Source: Rhizobium leguminosarum (lineage in GTDB: Bacteria > Pseudomonadota > Alphaproteobacteria > Rhizobiales > Rhizobiaceae). Taken from it: a stretch of DNA of 64,000 bases. The position numbers were made by a program, and so were the translations under genes. Within the stretch, counting starts at the first letter, position 1, and each line of letters opens with the position of its first letter. This document shows positions 59,657-64,000 of the stretch, one piece after another. The notes under the pieces are model-generated. The model saw only the letters and a program-made list of their open reading frames with translations. It did not search any database and was not told the DNA's origin. The stretch lies in assembly GCF_004123835.1 (NCBI RefSeq), contig NZ_MZMU01000015.1, positions 124,001 to 188,000 of the forward strand, read 5' to 3'.

Positions 59657-60235
59657 ATGGCTGACAGGATTTCATCGAACGAATACTCCGACCTCGACGA
59701 GCTATCAGGAGAGGCGGTCGATCTTGTTGAAATCACCGGCGTCGTCAAGTGGTTCGATGTCGCCAAGGGTTTCGGCTTCATCGTGCCCGACAACGGCTTG
59801 CAGGATGTTCTCCTGCACGTGACCTGCCTGCGCCGCGACGGTTACCAGACGATCCTTGAGGGAACGCGCATCGTTGCCCTCATCCAGCGCCGTGAGCGCG
59901 GCTACCAGGCTTTCAAGATCCTCTCGATGGACCAGTCTACCGCGGTTCATCCCTCGCAGCTTCCGCCGGTACGCACCCATGTGCAGGTTACCGCGACGAG
60001 CGGCCTCGAGCGTGCGCTGGTCAAGTGGTTCAACCGCACCAAGGGCTTCGGCTTCTTGACGCGCGGCGAGGGCACCGAAGATATCTTCGTGCATATGGAG
60101 ACGCTCCGCCGTTTCGGCCTGACGGAACTGCGGCCCGGCCAGGTGGTTCTCGTCCGCTTCGGCGACGGCGAAAAGGGCCTAATGGCCGCAGAGATCCATC
60201 CCGACGTTCCGAGCCCGGCAAGCCGGTCGCACTGA
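59657..60235 (+). CDS. Double cold-shock-domain protein
   Basis: 192 residues with two cold-shock domains. The first (about residues 29-95) starts VVKWFDVAKGFGFIVPDNG and has DVLLHVTCLRRDG; the second (about 120-185) starts ALVKWFNRTKGFGFLTRGEG and has DIFVHMETLRRFG. The RNP-like KGFGFI and FVH motifs bind RNA or single-stranded DNA. This two-domain form is typical of alphaproteobacteria. The 135-base AT-rich upstream region may be a thermoregulated leader. A DUF192 gene starts 2 bases after the stop. Confidence 0.95.
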   Translation: MADRISSNEYSDLDELSGEAVDLVEITGVVKWFDVAKGFGFIVPDNGLQDVLLHVTCLRRDGYQTILEGTRIVALIQRRERGYQAFKILSMDQSTAVHPSQLPPVRTHVQVTATSGLERALVKWFNRTKGFGFLTRGEGTEDIFVHMETLRRFGLTELRPGQVVLVRFGDGEKGLMAAEIHPDVPSPASRSH

Positions 60236-60237
60236 AC

Positions 60238-60726
60238 ATGCGCGGCCTAATCCTATTTGATGCCATCAGAAGCGCCATCCTGGCGCTTTTTTTCATGGTT
60301 GCGCTGCCGGCGTTCGCTGACGAGGAGATGCGGTTCGACAATGAGCCGCTGCTCATCCAAACCGCTGCCGGCAAGGTGCTGCATTTCACCGTCGAGATCG
60401 CCTCGACCCCCGATCAGAGGGCCCGCGGACTGATGTTTCGCAAGGTGATGGCCGATGATGCCGGCATGATCTTCGATTTCGACCAGCCGCGGCGCGTCAC
60501 CATGTGGATGGAAAACACCATCCTGCCGCTCGACATGCTTTTTGCCGACGACACCGGCACGATCCGCCACATCAAGGAAAAGGCAGTGCCCTATTCACGC
60601 GACATCATCGATTCGATGGTTGCGGTGAAATACGTGGTCGAACTCAACGCCGGCATCGTCGCCAAACTGGGAATCAAGCCTGGCGACAGGATCGTCAGCG
60701 CCACGACGACGAAGAAGGCGAAGTAA
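60238..60726 (+). CDS. DUF192 domain-containing secreted protein
   Basis: 162 residues with a signal peptide (residues 1-27, ending LPAFADE). DUF192 features: VEIASTPDQRARGLMFRK, MIFDFDQPRRVTMWMENTIL (split), LDMLFADDTG and the VVELNAGIVAKLGIKPGD end. Function unknown; periplasmic. It is coupled to the double cold-shock gene. Confidence 0.93.
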   Translation: MRGLILFDAIRSAILALFFMVALPAFADEEMRFDNEPLLIQTAAGKVLHFTVEIASTPDQRARGLMFRKVMADDAGMIFDFDQPRRVTMWMENTILPLDMLFADDTGTIRHIKEKAVPYSRDIIDSMVAVKYVVELNAGIVAKLGIKPGDRIVSATTTKKAK

Positions 60727-60789
60727 CGGCGCGCGCGACCGCGAGCTGCGGTGCGCCTGTCAAGGAATTCGAAATATCGGGATATTGAA

Positions 60790-60866
<77 letters not shown>

Positions 60867-61508
60867 TGCCGTGAATGGCAGGGGAGATACACGGTTCACT
60901 TCGCCGTCGCAACCCATAAATCCAGCTCTGGCCGAAGATTCCTCGCCGGACCTGTGGATGCAGCACAGAAAAATCTTGATAGGCCGCCAGCCTGATTGCC
61001 AGGCGCACGAGTTCGGTCTGCCTGGCGCAATTGTACGTCAGCACAAGGCTACCTTAGCCGTGGGCGATCAGGCCGATATATTGGGCGTAGCTGATGACAA
61101 CGTAGAAGAACGCCGTGATGCTAGCGCCTATGACAATGGCATTGAACTCCGCCGAACGTTTGATCATGAGCTGCAAATCCACTGAAATCGATTGAGCCGT
61201 AAACTAGTGCCGAGGGAAGGCAGCGGCAATCAGGTTGTGATCACAAGGTGAGACAAGAGGAAATATTGCGAAATCCGGCCGGCAATCACCGGATTTGAAG
61301 GGGAGGCGGTGTCGGCGGTCATGCGAACGGAGTCGACGGCTGCGTCGCACACCGCCTTTTTTCTTGAAAAAGCGGGGATTCGCGGCTAAGCAAAATTCAT
61401 CTCTTGGCATTATCCTCAGCGATGATGCCAAGGTCCGAGAACGGGCCGGCAACGGGATTGAGACCATGAAAGGCGGGCGCTGCCCGCATAGTCGGAGACG
61501 CTGCAGTC
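60867..61508. other. Low-gene-content stretch
   Basis: About 640 bases with only one plausible micro-ORF (61054-61167). Inverted arms GAGGCGGTGT and ACACCGCCT, the second followed by TTTTTTC near 61356-61363, form a weak terminator-like pair with a long loop. The final 100 bases must hold the promoter of the NDUFS4-type gene. Confidence 0.5.
61054..61167 (-). CDS. Candidate single-helix membrane micro-protein (37 aa)
   Basis: MIKRSAEFNAIVIGASITAF followed by FYVVISYAQYIGLIAHG: short basic N-terminus and one hydrophobic helix, the look of real small membrane proteins. An in-frame GTG 15 bases upstream could add five residues. No recognisable family, ribosome-binding site weak. Confidence 0.4.
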   Translation of the reverse strand: MIKRSAEFNAIVIGASITAFFYVVISYAQYIGLIAHG

Positions 61509-61814
61509 ATGTCTGCCAAGATCTATCGTCCAGCCAAGACCGCCATGCAGTCCGGCAAGGCCAAGACCCATCTCTGGGTGCTTGAATACGATCAGGAGTC
61601 GGCGCGCAAGATCGATCCGATCATGGGCTACACTTCCTCGGGCGATATGCGCCAGCAGGTGAAGCTCACCTTCGAAACGCAGGAACTCGCCGAAGCCTAC
61701 GCCCAGCGCAACGGCATCGAATACCGCGTCATCGCACCGAAGGATCCGGTCCGCCAGGTCGTCGCCTATCCGGACAATTTCCGCTATACCCGCACGCAGC
61801 CCTGGACGCATTGA
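61509..61814 (+). CDS. NADH dehydrogenase accessory subunit, NDUFS4 family (ETC complex I)
   Basis: 101 residues beginning MSAKIYRPAKTAMQSGKAKT. Conserved WVLEYDQESARKIDPIMGYTSSGDMRQQV split over two blocks, FETQELAEAYAQRNGI and FRYTRTQPWTH at the end, the hallmark of the ETC complex I subunit family (18-kDa subunit). Second complex I accessory protein in this window. Confidence 0.96.
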   Translation: MSAKIYRPAKTAMQSGKAKTHLWVLEYDQESARKIDPIMGYTSSGDMRQQVKLTFETQELAEAYAQRNGIEYRVIAPKDPVRQVVAYPDNFRYTRTQPWTH

Positions 61815-61871
61815 GATTTCTGGTCCAGATATGCCGCTTCCGGTCGCGCTCGTGAGACGCGGCCGCCGGAC

Positions 61872-61948
<77 letters not shown>

Positions 61949-62157
61949 CTATTTCAAGTGTCCATACCGAAGACATGGTAATCGCTGGTTTCGGCCTCTG
62001 CTGCGGAGTCATGTTCGGTCCAGGAGCGTGAGACTGACGGAAAGGCGCCCCAAGAGTCATCGTCGCTCTTCTCTCCAAAGCAGGTTCGCGGAGCGTGTTC
62101 ACATTTCGTTCCCGCGATGCTAGTCTCACCTTCAGTGAAGGGCAAGGGGTGGCCTTT

Positions 62158-62997
62158 ATGGATCAAAGGGGCAAGTTCGAGCGACTGAAGGCACTTCACC
62201 AGGGAGACAGCGCCTTTGTCATCCCGAATCCGTGGGACGCCGGTTCGGCTCGCCTTCTCGCAAGCCTTGGCTTCGAGGCGCTGGCGACCACCAGCGCGGG
62301 TTACGCCTTTTCCAAAGGCAAGTTGGATTCATTCGCGAGCCTTGGACGGGATGAGGTTCTTGAGAACGCCGCCGAGATCATCCGTGCTACGAATCTTCCT
62401 GTCTCTGCCGACCTTGAAGATGGCTTCGGTGCGTCGCCAGAAACCTGTGCGGAAACCATCCGCTTGGCCTGCGAAACCGGACTTGTCGGCGGATCGATCG
62501 AAGACGCAACAGGCAATCCTGCTGCCCCGATCTACGAGCTGTCGCAAGCCGTCGAACGCATCCATGCTGCAGCAGAGGCTGCACGCGGTCTGCCTTTCCT
62601 TCTCACGGCGCGGGCGGAGAATTATCTTTGGGAGAGACCCGATCTGGACGACACCATCGAACGGCTGCAAGCATTTTCGGCCGCCGGAGCGGACGTGCTT
62701 TACGCACCCGGCTTGCCTGATATCGAGGCAATCAGAACCGTTTGCGCGGCCGTGGACAAACCAGTCAACGTGGTCATGGGTTTGAAAGGGCGAAAATACT
62801 CTGTTGCCGAACTGTCGAGCGTCGGAGTGCGCCGCGTGAGTGTCGGCGGCTCTTTCGCGCGGGCCGCGCTGGGGGCGTTGATGCGCGCCGCTATGGAGGT
62901 GAAAACAGCCGGTACGTTTGGATATGCCGACGACGCGCTCTCTGCTGCAGTGGTTAGCCAACTGATGTCACGGGAGAAACGCCAGGACAGGCTATGA
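62158..62997 (+). CDS. Isocitrate lyase/phosphoenolpyruvate mutase family protein
   Basis: 279 residues from ATG 62158 (site AAGGGG at 62144-62149). N-terminal PNPWDAGSARLLASLGFEAL, then SADLEDGFGASPETCAETI (the metal Asp/Glu segment), SIEDATGN, FLLTARAENYL and the C-terminal RVSVGGSFARAAL. A TIM-barrel C-C or P-C lyase fold; the isocitrate lyase KKCGH motif is absent, so it belongs to the PEP mutase/oxaloacetate-hydrolase-like group with unassigned substrate. Confidence 0.92.
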   Translation: MDQRGKFERLKALHQGDSAFVIPNPWDAGSARLLASLGFEALATTSAGYAFSKGKLDSFASLGRDEVLENAAEIIRATNLPVSADLEDGFGASPETCAETIRLACETGLVGGSIEDATGNPAAPIYELSQAVERIHAAAEAARGLPFLLTARAENYLWERPDLDDTIERLQAFSAAGADVLYAPGLPDIEAIRTVCAAVDKPVNVVMGLKGRKYSVAELSSVGVRRVSVGGSFARAALGALMRAAMEVKTAGTFGYADDALSAAVVSQLMSREKRQDRL

Positions 62998-63033
62998 GCT
63001 GGGCAGAAGCGAAAATCGAGGAACAAGCTTTCT

Positions 63034-63489
63034 TCAAGGGACCGCTGCGGCAGTTAGTTTGTCGTCAGCAGGACGACCCGGACGGAACGTCACGGTGACT
63101 TTCTTCGCGCGGATGAATCCATCCAGCCCGTAACAGGGTCGGAGCTCGATTTCGATGTCTTCCGGTCCTTTTGGCAGGGCATAGTAACCGGCTCGACCGC
63201 GATCAGTTGCGTAGCGGAGGACGAGACCATTGATCACGTTCTGGTGGCTGAAGCCGTGCAGCTGCAGGTCCATGATATCTTCGAAGGTGAAGGTGACGAC
63301 TGCGTGCTTGTCAAGGATGCGGTATCCATCTTGATCAACAGCGTCGGTGCCAATCCAGCCGTGAATCTTCAGCTCGCTGATGCCAGTGCGATTGAGAGCG
63401 AGACTCAAAATTTCCGCGTCATGAAAGGTCGGCTTCTGGCCGAACCACGCCAGCAGTTCCGGACCTCCGGGTATCTTCTCGTAGATCAT
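63034..63489 (-). CDS. Imm50-like (immunity protein 50 family) hypothetical protein
   Basis: 151 residues. Early ELLAWFGQKPTFHDAEILSL and TFTFEDIMDLQLHGFSHQNV fit the W..FHDAE[IV]..L pattern I associate with Imm50-like proteins, predicted antidotes of polymorphic toxins. The match is from memory. No toxin gene is next to it in the window, so it is an orphan or a general conserved protein. Confidence 0.6.
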   Translation of the reverse strand: MIYEKIPGGPELLAWFGQKPTFHDAEILSLALNRTGISELKIHGWIGTDAVDQDGYRILDKHAVVTFTFEDIMDLQLHGFSHQNVINGLVLRYATDRGRAGYYALPKGPEDIEIELRPCYGLDGFIRAKKVTVTFRPGRPADDKLTAAAVP

Positions 63490-63609
63490 CTCATCTCACA
63501 CGGCAGATTGGTGATGCCACACGATAGCCATCTCAGATGAATTGGCAATCGGCCTGAGTGCACCGTGTCCGCCGCCTGCTGGGCGGCGGCTTCGTGCCAA
63601 CGAGTAGTC

Positions 63610-63641
63610 GCCGGCTTGCGAGCCTGACACCGCAAGCCGGC
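63610..63641. other. Perfect intergenic hairpin
   Basis: 11-bp arms GCCGGCTTGCG and CGCAAGCCGGC with a 10-base loop, 12 bases beyond the 3' end of the minus-strand lipoprotein gene, no T-tract. Possibly a transcript end or a repeat. Confidence 0.6.
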
Positions 63642-63653
63642 TCCGGATCCTGT

Positions 63654-63986
63654 TTAGCGACCTTGAAAAATTTTAATCAGCTTCGGAGTGGGCCGGTGGC
63701 GTTTGATGTCAACGACGTCGTCATAGGTGGCGCGACCGGAAGCGATCGCTGCGATAAATCGATTGCAGCCAACGCGCGCAGCGTCTTTGTCCGAGGTGTT
63801 TGTCAAAAGGCCGAAGTTGCGGGTGGTCCTTCCATCGAAGCCCTTCACGCATTCTTTGACGGCTTCACTTCTCGCTCTCGAGCTGCCCTGCAGCAATGTG
63901 ACGAAAGCATCATAGTCCTGACGCGTCGGCGTGCAGGCAGTAAGCAATCCCATGGCAATCAATACTGTTACGATACCCGCGCGCAT
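63654..63986 (-). CDS. Small lipoprotein of unknown function
   Basis: 110 residues. Lipobox LTAC near residues 15-18 after the hydrophobic MRAGIVTVLIAMGL. The mature part has two further Cys (ECVKGF and RVGCNRF), which could form a disulfide, and a basic end RHRPTPKLIKIFQGR. Complete in the window, ending 14 bases before the window edge on its 5' side. Confidence 0.75.
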   Translation of the reverse strand: MRAGIVTVLIAMGLLTACTPTRQDYDAFVTLLQGSSRARSEAVKECVKGFDGRTTRNFGLLTNTSDKDAARVGCNRFIAAIASGRATYDDVVDIKRHRPTPKLIKIFQGR

Positions 63987-64000
63987 AATTATATTATTCC

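Overview
The window is a piece of a high-GC rhizobial chromosome, most like the Rhizobium etli/leguminosarum group. Evidence: gene content and order typical of that clade (trmFO, accB-accC-aat, phaC, an alphaproteobacterial two-domain cold-shock protein, complex I accessory subunits of the NDUFA12 and NDUFS4 families), two-palindrome intergenic repeats of the RIME type, small DUF1127 proteins, and protein families largely confined to Rhizobiales (DUF6105, DUF2155). This assignment is inference from content; no database was searched.

Region 1-8.5 kb holds the end of an Mth938-like gene, a phytoene/squalene-synthase-like gene, trmFO, and a regulatory patch (3.3-4.6 kb) with two DUF1127 micro-genes and a candidate small RNA whose loops carry repeated anti-Shine-Dalgarno sequences. 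A DUF2157/GDYXXLXY pair, tRNA-Leu and trigger factor follow. Region 8.5-19.4 kb is mostly on the minus strand: a radical SAM protein, an endonuclease/phosphatase-fold enzyme, a SthA-type transhydrogenase, an FMN-dependent hydroxyacid oxidase, radC and map; then a TetR regulator, two small membrane proteins, ruvX and an MBL-fold hydrolase. Region 19.4-27.2 kb has the amidotransferase genes gatC-gatA and gatB separated by an accessory patch (GNAT acetyltransferases, a YjhX-type toxin, a frameshifted DUF1294 gene). Region 27.2-41.7 kb is housekeeping: aat, accC, accB, aroQ, a DsbA-like protein, two aminotransferases, a DUF2778 wall enzyme, phaC, hom and recJ.

The main accessory region is 41.8-57.4 kb. 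It lies between two identical 114-bp direct repeats, each containing a complete tRNA-Glu(UUC) gene. Its cargo is a CapA-like metallophosphatase gene followed by a complete oligopeptide/opine-type ABC importer, a D-2-hydroxyacid dehydrogenase and an MFS exporter. Then come a LysR regulator and, divergently, a rubredoxin, a rubredoxin/ferredoxin reductase, a double-stranded beta-helix (cupin-like) protein, a solute-binding-fold protein without signal peptide, and a secreted type-B carboxylesterase. No integrase or transposase is visible. I read it as an uptake-and-catabolism module for an unknown, probably peptide-like or esterified, compound; it is the best candidate here for an undescribed system.

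From 57.4 kb to the end the core backbone resumes: tRNA-Glu(CUC), the second tRNA-Glu(UUC), an M15-type peptidase lipoprotein, glyoxalase I, the double cold-shock protein with a DUF192 gene, tRNA-Pro, an NDUFS4-type subunit, tRNA-Arg, an isocitrate-lyase/PEP-mutase family protein, an Imm50-like orphan and a small lipoprotein.
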